DNA of 64,000 nt from Nocardia transvalensis NBRC 15921 (GTDB lineage: Bacteria; Actinomycetota; Actinomycetes; Mycobacteriales; Mycobacteriaceae). Where the stretch lies: positions 45,631-109,630 of the forward strand of contig NZ_BAGL01000062.1 of assembly GCF_000308875.1 (NCBI RefSeq). Reading direction: 5' to 3'. Position 1 is the stretch's first letter. The number at the start of each line of letters is the position of its first letter. The notes under the pieces are model-generated. The model had not been told where the DNA came from. It ran no database searches and worked only from the letters and a program-made list of their open reading frames with translations. Of this stretch, positions 57,638 through 64,000 are shown piece by piece. The position numbers were made by a program, and so were the translations under genes.

Positions 57638-58495
57638 TCATCTCGCATGGGCCGTGCCGGTAGCCACTCGCCTCGACTCGGGCATGTCCGGCGCGGCGAT
57701 CTCCGCCTCCGGATCGGCTGCCAGGGCGTCGAGCAGTTCCGGCTCGGCGACGGTCTCGTCCGCCCGGCCGGTCATCCGCACGTTGCGCCACGACCGGCGA
57801 TGCTCGTCGGTCGGGCCCAGTTCCTTCAGCGCGGCCAGGTGTTCGGGGGTGTTGTATCCCTTGTGCGCGGCGAAACCGTAGCCGGGCAGGCGTTTGTCCA
57901 GGTCGACCATCATCCGGTCGCGGGTGACCTTGGCCAGGATGCTGGCCGCGGCGATACATGCCGCCGACGCGTCCCCGCCGATCACCGGCAGCGACGGCAC
58001 CGGGATACCGGGCACGCGGAACCCGTCGGTGAGCACGTAACCGGGTTCGGCGCCCAGTCCGGCCACCGCGCGCCGCATGCCCTCGATATTGGCGACGTGG
58101 ATGCCGATCGCGTCGATCTCCCACGCCGGGATCACCACCACGTCCCACGCCAGCGCCCGCCGCTTGATGATCGGGAACAGCCGCTCGCGGGTGGCCTCGG
58201 TGAGCTTCTTGGAATCGTCCAGCTCGGCCAGCGAGTCGTACGCCTTGGGCGCCAGCAGGCACGACGCGACCACCAGCGGGCCCGCACAGCACCCGCGCCC
58301 GGCCTCGTCGACCCCCGCGACCGGCCCCAGGCCGCTACGGATCAGCGCCGCCTCCAGCGTGCGCAGGCCGGCGGCCCGGCGCATCACCACCCGGGGCGGC
58401 CAGTCTCCGCTGCGGACAGCGACGGGTCGAATTCCCTTGCCGCCCTTACCGTTGCGGACGACGCGCTGTTGATTCCGCGCCACAACACCCACCAT
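57638..58495 (-). CDS. rnhB: Ribonuclease HII
   Basis: 285 residues from ATG at 58495, or about 248 from GTG/ATG near 58384 (RVVMRRAAG). VAGVDEAGRGCCAGPLVVA and DDSKKLTEATRERLF, IGGDASAACIAAASILAKVTRDRMM and HKGYNTPEHL are RNase HII motifs; the catalytic Asp-Glu of DEAGRG are present. A TAGATAAT minus-10-like sequence sits next to the first ATG, which could make it leaderless; the basic first 35 residues are otherwise weakly supported. Confidence 0.92.
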   Translation of the reverse strand: MVGVVARNQQRVVRNGKGGKGIRPVAVRSGDWPPRVVMRRAAGLRTLEAALIRSGLGPVAGVDEAGRGCCAGPLVVASCLLAPKAYDSLAELDDSKKLTEATRERLFPIIKRRALAWDVVVIPAWEIDAIGIHVANIEGMRRAVAGLGAEPGYVLTDGFRVPGIPVPSLPVIGGDASAACIAAASILAKVTRDRMMVDLDKRLPGYGFAAHKGYNTPEHLAALKELGPTDEHRRSWRNVRMTGRADETVAEPELLDALAADPEAEIAAPDMPESRRVATGTAHAR

Positions 58496-58520
58496 TCGAT
58501 TATCTACCGCGTCCGACGCC

Positions 58521-59348
58521 TTACTGAGCTTGGGGATCCTGCGATCGGATCGGGCCGATCCGGTTCGGCGGCCAGATCTTGAAGACCGCCTTGCCGCGGA
58601 TGTCGTCGACAGGCACGGTGCCGGAGTACTCGTCGTCCACGTGCGCGCGGGAGTCGGCGGATTCGTTGCGATTGTCGCCCATCACCCAGACGTTGCCGTC
58701 GGGCACCTTGATCGGACCGAATTCGCGGCCGCGGGGGTTGATGGACAGGGCGCCCGGAGTCTTCACCGCATAGGGCAGGCCCGCTTGATACGGGTAGTTG
58801 TAGTGCGCGTACGGCTCGTCGAGCGGTTTGCCGTCGACCAGCACCCGGCCCTGGGCGTCACAGCACTGCACGGTCTGACCGCCGGTCGCGATCACCCGCT
58901 TCACCAGGTCGTTCTCGTCCGGCGGCACCAAACCGAAGAACGAGAAGAAGTTCTGCACGCCGCGAATGACGATATTGCTCGACCGGTTGGACTGGTAGGC
59001 CTTGTTCCACGACTGGCTCGGTCCCACGAAGACCACCACGTCGCCGGGCTTCGGATCGCCGAAGTCGTAGCTGAGCTTCTCGACGTAGATGCGGTCGCCG
59101 GTACAGCCGGAGCAGCCGTGCAGCGTCGGTTCCATCGATTGCGACGGAATCACGTACGGACGGCCGATGAAAGTCACCACCAGGGCGGCGATCACCGCGG
59201 CGATCACGATGAGAATCGGCAGCTCCTGCCAGAACGGGCGCTGCTTCTTCTGCTTCTTCGCACGCCCGCGCCGCTGTCTCGGCGTGGTCTCCCCCGCGCG
59301 ATCGTCATCCGCTCCGGTCACCCGCACCGAGTCGTAATCGTCTGCCAC
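58521..59348 (-). CDS. lepB: Signal peptidase I
   Basis: 275 residues. A single membrane segment (ELPILIVIAAVIAALVVTFI) follows a basic cytoplasmic part. The catalytic serine is in IPSQSMEPTL, and the lysine is in DLVKRVIATGGQTVQC. FIGRPYVIPSQSM and a C-terminal GDNRNESADSRAHVDDEYSGTVPVD match the family. It cleaves Sec and Tat signal peptides, including those predicted for proteins in this window. Confidence 0.95.
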   Translation of the reverse strand: MADDYDSVRVTGADDDRAGETTPRQRRGRAKKQKKQRPFWQELPILIVIAAVIAALVVTFIGRPYVIPSQSMEPTLHGCSGCTGDRIYVEKLSYDFGDPKPGDVVVFVGPSQSWNKAYQSNRSSNIVIRGVQNFFSFFGLVPPDENDLVKRVIATGGQTVQCCDAQGRVLVDGKPLDEPYAHYNYPYQAGLPYAVKTPGALSINPRGREFGPIKVPDGNVWVMGDNRNESADSRAHVDDEYSGTVPVDDIRGKAVFKIWPPNRIGPIRSQDPQAQ

Positions 59349-59410
59349 GCCGAACAGCGTAGCCCGGCCCGCTGAGGAGCCGCGCGCTGCCGCCCCGGGC
59401 GCCCCAAACG

Positions 59411-59441
59411 AAAAACCCCCGGCCGACCGGCCGGGGGTTTC
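59411..59441 (-). terminator. Terminator of rplS
   Basis: The 12-bp arms AACCCCCGGCCG and CGGCCGGGGGTT meet over two bases (59414-59439). On the minus strand the stem is followed by five T residues, an intrinsic terminator with a U-tract, 20 bp after the rplS stop. Confidence 0.88.
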
Positions 59442-59459
59442 GCGAGCATGCTGACGATC

Positions 59460-59801
59460 TCAGCGCTTTTCCTTGATCTTGGCGGCCTTGCCGCGCAGAT
59501 CGCGCAGGTAGTACAGCTTGGCCCGGCGGACATCGCCGCGGGTCACGACATCGATGTGGTCGATGTTGGGGCTGTGTACCGGGAAGGTGCGCTCGACACC
59601 GACACCGAAGGAGACCTTGCGGACCGTGAAGGTCTCGCGGATGCCGCCACCCTGGCGCCGGATGACCGCGCCCTTGAAGACCTGGATGCGCTCCTTGTTG
59701 CCTTCGATGACCTTCACGTGCACGTTGATGGTGTCGCCCGGCCGGAAGTCGGGGACATCGGTGCGCAGCGACTTTTCGTCGACGAAGTCGAGGGTGTTCA
59801 T
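59460..59801 (-). CDS. rplS: 50S ribosomal protein L19
   Basis: 113 residues, exact family length. FRPGDTINVHVKVIEGNKERIQVFKGAVIRRQGGGIRETFTVRKVSFGVGVERTFPVHSP is the L19 core; the start MNTLDFVDEKSLR is typical of actinobacteria. It sits 176 bp downstream of the HIHH membrane protein gene. Confidence 0.97.
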   Translation of the reverse strand: MNTLDFVDEKSLRTDVPDFRPGDTINVHVKVIEGNKERIQVFKGAVIRRQGGGIRETFTVRKVSFGVGVERTFPVHSPNIDHIDVVTRGDVRRAKLYYLRDLRGKAAKIKEKR

Positions 59802-59977
59802 TTCCGTCCTTTGGAAGTTCGCGTGAACAGAGGAACCTGGCGGCGGCGTACGCTCGACCGGTTCGTGCTCCGGATATTGGGCGGTGCGCCGGGGCAGACT
59901 TGCCCAGGGCAACCCGGCTATTGTGCCAGACCTTCCCACCACGGGGTTAATCGGGTTGCCCGGGCCACACGCGTCGG

Positions 59978-60865
59978 CTACGAGGCCGCGTTGACGCCGG
60001 TCGGATCGGCCACCTTCCGGACGATCCTGGGCGGGTGCGGCGGCGCGGGGGCCGGGACCACGCGGCGGGCCAGCTCCTCCTCGGTCGCCCGCCGGACGTG
60101 TGCCACATCGGGGCTGCCGGCGATGAGGTCCTGCACGAAGATCTTCGCCCGGATCACCGGCCTGCGGTAGCGGCGTTCGCGGCGGATCGCGCGCTGCATG
60201 AGTTTCGAGCGACCGGCGTAGCGCCAGCGGGCCCACGGCGCGCCGGGACGGCTCAGCCGCAGCGCGCCCACCACCAGCAGGGGCAGGAAGAACATGCCGA
60301 ACAGGCCGGTCCAGATCTTGCCCTTGGCGATGACGACGGCGGCGAGCCCGAGATTCACCACGGCGAACAGCGCCAGCAGCAGGCGGCCCGGCGTGCTGTC
60401 GTCGTAGCGGATGTCGTTGACCTCCAACAGCCACAGCGGATGGAAGCCCAGCAGCAGCAGGCCCGTCACGGCCAGCGCCACGAAGACCGCGTCGACCGAG
60501 GTGCGGCCCTGCTCCTCCCAGTACACGTCGCGCAGGTAGTAGATGAGCGCGAACTCGTCGAGGACGAGGGCCGCGCCCACCCCGAACGCCGCCGCGAGCA
60601 CGCTGACCGGCCCGACCCCGCTGCCGTAACTGGCGACCAGGCCGATGCCGGACAGCAGCACCAGCACCACGCCGAACACCATGTGGTGGATGTGCACGTC
60701 ACCCGCGCGCAGATTGCCCGGCCACCAGCGCACCCGCTTGCGGATCAGCCGGACGCTCAGCCGGATCAGCAGGAATCCGACGATGAATCCGAGCAGGAAG
60801 CACAGCAGCGGCAGACGTCCCTGCGCGATGACCGAATCATCGAGCCATCGTCTGATACCCGCCAT
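59978..60865 (-). CDS. Polytopic membrane protein with HIHH motif
   Basis: 295 residues from ATG at 60865. About seven hydrophobic segments. After the second segment comes NLRAGDVHIHHMVFGVVLVLLSG, with three histidines in HIHH likely to bind metal in a membrane pocket. A conserved acidic segment (LDEFALIYYLRDVYWEEQGR) lies in a loop. The C terminus is basic and cytoplasmic. Homologs occur in many actinobacteria without known function, often near rplS or lepB. It follows the Tex gene downstream of a hairpin. Confidence 0.72.
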   Translation of the reverse strand: MAGIRRWLDDSVIAQGRLPLLCFLLGFIVGFLLIRLSVRLIRKRVRWWPGNLRAGDVHIHHMVFGVVLVLLSGIGLVASYGSGVGPVSVLAAAFGVGAALVLDEFALIYYLRDVYWEEQGRTSVDAVFVALAVTGLLLLGFHPLWLLEVNDIRYDDSTPGRLLLALFAVVNLGLAAVVIAKGKIWTGLFGMFFLPLLVVGALRLSRPGAPWARWRYAGRSKLMQRAIRRERRYRRPVIRAKIFVQDLIAGSPDVAHVRRATEEELARRVVPAPAPPHPPRIVRKVADPTGVNAAS

Positions 60866-61005
60866 ACCCGTCTCCGGCCAGTGGTGCGCGATCGCTGTCC
60901 GTGCGCGGGCCGGATGCTCCGCGCCCGAACCCGCCCTCAGCCACATTGTGCAGGAACATCATGACCGCCAGCAGAACCGCGTGCGACACACCGAACAACC
61001 CGCGG

Positions 61006-61029
61006 GAGCGGACACGAGCGTGTCCGCTC
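61006..61029 (-). terminator. Hairpin downstream of tex
   Basis: The arms GAGCGGACACG and CGTGTCCGCTC form an 11-bp stem over a 2-nt loop, between the end of tex (61107) and the start of the HIHH gene (60865). It is probably the tex terminator. Confidence 0.7.
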
Positions 61030-61106
61030 GCGGCCACGGCGGGAGGCCGTGCCCCACATCGACGTCCGGTCTCACGGCGCGGCGGGACCGGACGCGTGCG
61101 ATCTGC

Positions 61107-63575
61107 CTACTTGCCGAAACCCGCCCGGCGCAGCGCGTCGGCCATGGCTCCGTTGGGTTCGGGGGCGTTGCGGCGCTGCTGGTTTCGGCCTTGGTTGCCG
61201 CGCCCTTGGTTGCCGCGGTTTTGATTTCCGCCGCCCTGACCACCGCGACCTCCGCCGCCTTGGCCTCCACCGCCCTGACCACCGCGGCTCTGGCCCTGCG
61301 GGCGCTGACCGCCACGCTGGCCCTGGCCGCCCTTCTCGGGCTTGCCCGGCTCATCGTCCAGGCGCAGGCTCAGGCCGATGCGCTGGCGGGCCACGTCGAC
61401 CTCGAGCACCTTGACCTTCACGACATCGCCGGACTTCACGACCTCGCGCGGATCGCGGACGAAGGTGTGCGACATGGCCGACACGTGGACCAGGCCGTCC
61501 TGGTGCACGCCGACATCCACGAACGCGCCGAACGCGGCCACGTTGGTGACCACGCCCTCGAGCACCATGCCGGGCTTCAGGTCGGCGACCTTCTCGACGC
61601 CGGCGGCGAATTCCGCGGTCTTGAACTCCGGGCGCGGGTCGCGGCCGGGCTTCTCCAGTTCGGCGATGATGTCGGTGACGGTGGGGACGCCGAAGGTGTC
61701 GTCGGTGAACTTCGCCGCCTGCAGCGACCGCAGCACCGCGCTGTTGCCGATGAGTTCCAGGACGCCCCGGCCGGTGTCGTCGAGGATGCGCCGCACGACC
61801 GGATAGGCCTCGGGGTGCACCGCGGAGTTGTCGAGCGGGTCGTCGCCCTCGCGGATGCGCAGGAAGCCCGCGCACTGCTCGAAGGCCTTGGGGCCCAGGC
61901 GGGGCACGTCGCGCAGGGCGGTGCGGTTGCGGAAGGGGCCGTTCTGATCCCGGTGGGCCACAATGGATTCCGCCACCGAGCCGGAGACGCCCGACACCCG
62001 CGACAGCAGCGGCACCGAGGCGGTATTGACGTCGACGCCGACCGCGTTCACCGCGTCCTCGACCACCGCGCCCAGCGAGCGGGCCAGCAGGGTCTCCGAG
62101 ACGTCGTGCTGGTACTGGCCGACGCCGATCGACTTGGGGTCGATCTTCACCAGTTCGGCGAGCGGGTCCTGCAGGCGGCGGGCGATGGAGACCGCGCCGC
62201 GCAGAGAGACGTCCATATCCGGCAGTTCCTGGGTGGCGTAGGCCGAGGCCGAGTACACCGAGGCACCGGCCTCGGACACCACGATCTTGGTGGGCTTGTT
62301 CTCGGGGATGCGCGAGATGAGTTCGGCGGCAAGGGCGTCGGTTTCGCGCGAGGCGGTGCCGTTGCCGATCGCGATCAGCTCCACGCCGAACCGGGCGACC
62401 AGAGCGCCGAGGACCGCCAGCGACTTCTCCGTCTGGCCCTGGGGCTTGTGGGGGTAGATGACCTCGGTGGCCACCACCTTGCCCGTGCCGTCGACGACCG
62501 CGACCTTGACGCCCGTGCGGTAGCCGGGGTCCAGGCCCATCGTGGTCCGGGTGCCGGCGGGTGCGGCCAGCAGCAGGTCGCGCAGGTTGGCGGCGAAAAT
62601 GTCGACCGCGTCCTTCTCGGCGGACTGCCGCAGCCGCATCCGGATATCGATGCCGAGGCTGACCTGCAGCTTGGTGCGCCAGGCCCAGCGCACGGTGTCC
62701 AGCAGCCAGGAGTCGGCGGGGCGGCCCTGGTCGGCGATGCCGAACTGCACCGCGATGCGGCCCTCGTAGATCGAGCGCTCACCCTCCGTCGGCTCCTCTG
62801 CGTCGGGCTCGAGGTGCAGCGTGAGCACCTCTTCCTTCTCGCCGCGTAGCAGCGCGAGGATCCGGTGCGAGGGCAGGGTGGTGAACGGCTCGGCGAAGTC
62901 GAAGTAGTCGGCGAACTTGGCGCCCGCCTCCTCCTTGCCGGCGCGCACGCTCGAGGTGACCCGGCCGCGGTTCCACATCAGCTCGCGCAGCTCGCCGACC
63001 AGGTCGGCGTCTTCGGCGAAGCGCTCCACCAGGATGGCGCGGGCGCCGTCGAGCTGTTCGGCGTCGTAGCCCGCCGGGTCGGTCGTCGGGTCGCCCAGCA
63101 GCGCGTCGGCGACCGGCTCGTGGCCGGCCTCGCGGGCGATCTGCGCCTTGGTGCGCCGCTTCGGCTTGTAGGGGAGGTAGATGTCCTCGAGGCGGGCCTT
63201 GGTCTCGGCCAGCATGATCTGCTGCTCGAGTGCCGCATCCAGCTTGCCCTGGCCGCGGATGGACTCCAGGATCGAACCCCGGCGCTCGTCCAGCTCGCGC
63301 AGGTAGTGCAGACGCTCCTCCAGCTGGCGCAGCTGCGCGTCGTCCAGGCCGCCGGTGACCTCCTTGCGGTACCGGGCGATGAACGGCACGGTGGAGCCGC
63401 CGTCGAGCAGCTCGACCGCGGCGCGCACCTGCTCGTCGCGCACGCTCAGCTCGTCGGCGATGCGGCGGCTGACGGTGCCGAGGCGAACGGTCCCGACGAC
63501 CGGCGGATCGGCCGAGACGGAACCGGCGGCGGCGCTGACGGGTTCGGCGCTGGCGGATTCTGGGGCTGTCGTCAC
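61107..63575 (-). CDS. tex: Tex-family RNA-binding transcription accessory protein with Gly/Gln/Arg-rich tail
   Basis: 822 residues from GTG at 63575. The order is Tex N-terminal domain (STVPFIARYRKEVTGGLDD), YqgF/RuvC-like domain (TMGLDPGYRTGVKVAVVDGT), HhH segments (KEDAVDIFAANLRDLL region through SVAESIVAHRDQNGPFRNR) and S1 domain (LKPGMVLEGVVTNVAAFGAFVDVGVHQDGLVHVSAMSHTFV). After the S1 domain, about 70 residues are Gly, Gln, Arg and Asn repeats (QGGGGRGGQGGG type) before the conserved end MADALRRAGFGK. The tail resembles RGG boxes and may add RNA binding. Confidence 0.93.
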   Translation of the reverse strand: MTTAPESASAEPVSAAAGSVSADPPVVGTVRLGTVSRRIADELSVRDEQVRAAVELLDGGSTVPFIARYRKEVTGGLDDAQLRQLEERLHYLRELDERRGSILESIRGQGKLDAALEQQIMLAETKARLEDIYLPYKPKRRTKAQIAREAGHEPVADALLGDPTTDPAGYDAEQLDGARAILVERFAEDADLVGELRELMWNRGRVTSSVRAGKEEAGAKFADYFDFAEPFTTLPSHRILALLRGEKEEVLTLHLEPDAEEPTEGERSIYEGRIAVQFGIADQGRPADSWLLDTVRWAWRTKLQVSLGIDIRMRLRQSAEKDAVDIFAANLRDLLLAAPAGTRTTMGLDPGYRTGVKVAVVDGTGKVVATEVIYPHKPQGQTEKSLAVLGALVARFGVELIAIGNGTASRETDALAAELISRIPENKPTKIVVSEAGASVYSASAYATQELPDMDVSLRGAVSIARRLQDPLAELVKIDPKSIGVGQYQHDVSETLLARSLGAVVEDAVNAVGVDVNTASVPLLSRVSGVSGSVAESIVAHRDQNGPFRNRTALRDVPRLGPKAFEQCAGFLRIREGDDPLDNSAVHPEAYPVVRRILDDTGRGVLELIGNSAVLRSLQAAKFTDDTFGVPTVTDIIAELEKPGRDPRPEFKTAEFAAGVEKVADLKPGMVLEGVVTNVAAFGAFVDVGVHQDGLVHVSAMSHTFVRDPREVVKSGDVVKVKVLEVDVARQRIGLSLRLDDEPGKPEKGGQGQRGGQRPQGQSRGGQGGGGQGGGGRGGQGGGNQNRGNQGRGNQGRNQQRRNAPEPNGAMADALRRAGFGK

Positions 63576-63735
63576 GCCCGCAGACACTACCGTCGCGGTC
63601 CGACAACCAGCCAGGGTGCCGCACCGGAACCCTCGCAGCCCCACCCCTTTCCGACCCCCGCACCCCTCCGAACAGCAGAGACGCGCCGACACGCGGTCCG
63701 GGCGAGTCGGGGTGCGGCGCTGCCGTAGCGAAGGC

Positions 63736-63762
63736 GGTCCCGGCCGAAAGCATGCCGGGACC
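63736..63762. repeat. Dispersed hairpin element, copy E
   Basis: Arms GGTCCCGGC and GCCGGGACC (9 bp, perfect) enclose CGAAAGCAT, the reverse complement of ATGCTTTCG. It overlaps the first unit of the 24-25-bp tandem array. Confidence 0.78.
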
Positions 63763-63845
63763 ACAGTGAAACTGTCATGCCGGGACCACAGTGAAACGCC
63801 ATGCCCGGACCACAGTGAAACGCCATGCCCGGACCACAGTGAAAC
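63751..63845. repeat. Four tandem 24-25-bp repeats between tex and trmD
   Basis: Units start at 63751, 63776, 63800 and 63824 (spacings 25, 24 and 24). The unit is CATGCC(G/C)GGACCACAG followed by TGAAAC and two or three variable bases. The first unit is the right arm of hairpin copy E, so the array appears to have grown from it. The array fills most of the tex-trmD gap (63576-63880). Confidence 0.92.
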
Positions 63846-63880
63846 GTGCTGGGTCGTGGAGCGGCGCGCCCGCTGACCCG

Positions 63881-64000
63881 TCAGTCCGGCGGAAGCAGAT
63901 CGGGACGCCGCTCGCGGGTCCGGTCCAGGGACTGCTCGCGGCGCCAGGATTCGATGCGGGCGTGGTTGCCCGACAGCAGGATCTCGGGAACCTCGAGGCC
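63881..64000 (-). CDS. trmD: tRNA (guanine37-N1)-methyltransferase, C-terminal fragment (5' end outside window)
   Basis: 39 residues before the stop are visible. EVPEILLSGNHARIESWRRE then SLDRTRERRPDLL is the conserved TrmD C-terminal domain. The reading frame runs off the end of the window. In mycobacteria trmD lies beside rplS, as here. Confidence 0.9.
   Translation of the reverse strand, partial: GLEVPEILLSGNHARIESWRREQSLDRTRERRPDLLPPD

Noticed and set aside
63751..63845. CRISPR array
   Set aside because: Units are 24-25 bp with no unique spacers between them.
1..64000. tRNA or rRNA genes
   Set aside because: No cloverleaf with a GGTTCGAATCC-type T-arm and no rRNA-like stretch was recognised on either strand by reading; a dedicated scan was not possible.

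Overview
The window is high-GC DNA from an actinomycete of the order Mycobacteriales, most likely Nocardia or a close relative. This is inferred, not searched. The minus-strand core genes follow an order I know from Mycobacterium tuberculosis: penicillin-binding lipoprotein, GNAT protein, ispG, rip1-like protease, dxr, then rlmN, cdsA, frr, pyrH, tsf, rpsB, xerC, dprA, comM-like, yraN-like, DUF2469, rnhB, lepB, rplS and trmD. EspG, DUF3558 lipoproteins, XRE-DUF5753 regulators and nitrobindin also point to this group. The tip order differs locally: the viuB-like gene lies on the rpsB side of xerC.

Region 1 (1-7.8 kb) starts inside a membrane protein gene. A phosphonate module follows: a GntR/UTRA (PhnF-like) repressor, divergent from a FAD-dependent amine oxidoreductase, a phosphonatase-like HAD hydrolase and a four-gene 2-aminoethylphosphonate-type ABC importer (phnS, phnT, phnU, phnV). 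Two palindromic operators of GGTCTA(T/G)ACC type sit between the divergent promoters, and a strong hairpin ends the operon. No PhnW transaminase is seen, so the pathway probably makes phosphonoacetaldehyde by oxidation.

Region 2 (7.9-23.7 kb) is accessory and regulatory: DUF4254, three TetR genes with visible operator palindromes, an acyl-CoA dehydrogenase, a secreted GH1 beta-glucosidase, a secreted SRPBCC protein, an ECF41-type sigma factor with a flavoprotein partner, a Nudix protein, metY, an XRE-DUF5753 regulator, two ABC-2 permeases without an ATPase, nitrobindin, and a 51-residue secreted peptide.

Region 3 (23.9-38.5 kb) is core isoprenoid and cell-envelope DNA split by about 7.7 kb of accessory genes between ispG and the rip1-like gene. 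The insert carries a YbaB-like protein, a secreted esterase, endonuclease V, cyanase and a type VII secretion (ESX) cassette: DUF3558 lipoprotein, small helical protein, PPE-like WxG protein with a Gly-Pro-rich tail, EspG, and a second DUF3558 lipoprotein.

Region 4 (38.5-44.6 kb) is accessory: an HTH-less LysR-like protein with a basic tail, two proteins of unknown function, an MFS transporter, a second XRE-DUF5753 regulator, a small membrane protein, a RAMA-domain protein and a frameshifted gene remnant. Region 5 (44.7-64 kb) is the conserved translation, lipid, DNA-processing and secretion block, ending inside trmD.

A dispersed hairpin element runs through the window. It has a changing but always complementary stem and a nearly constant 9-nt loop (ATGCTTTTG type). 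Copies lie near 6.08, 20.63, 20.67, 39.19 and 63.74 kb, and tandem arrays sharing the same CCGGCAT core lie at 5.94, 22.57 and 63.75 kb.
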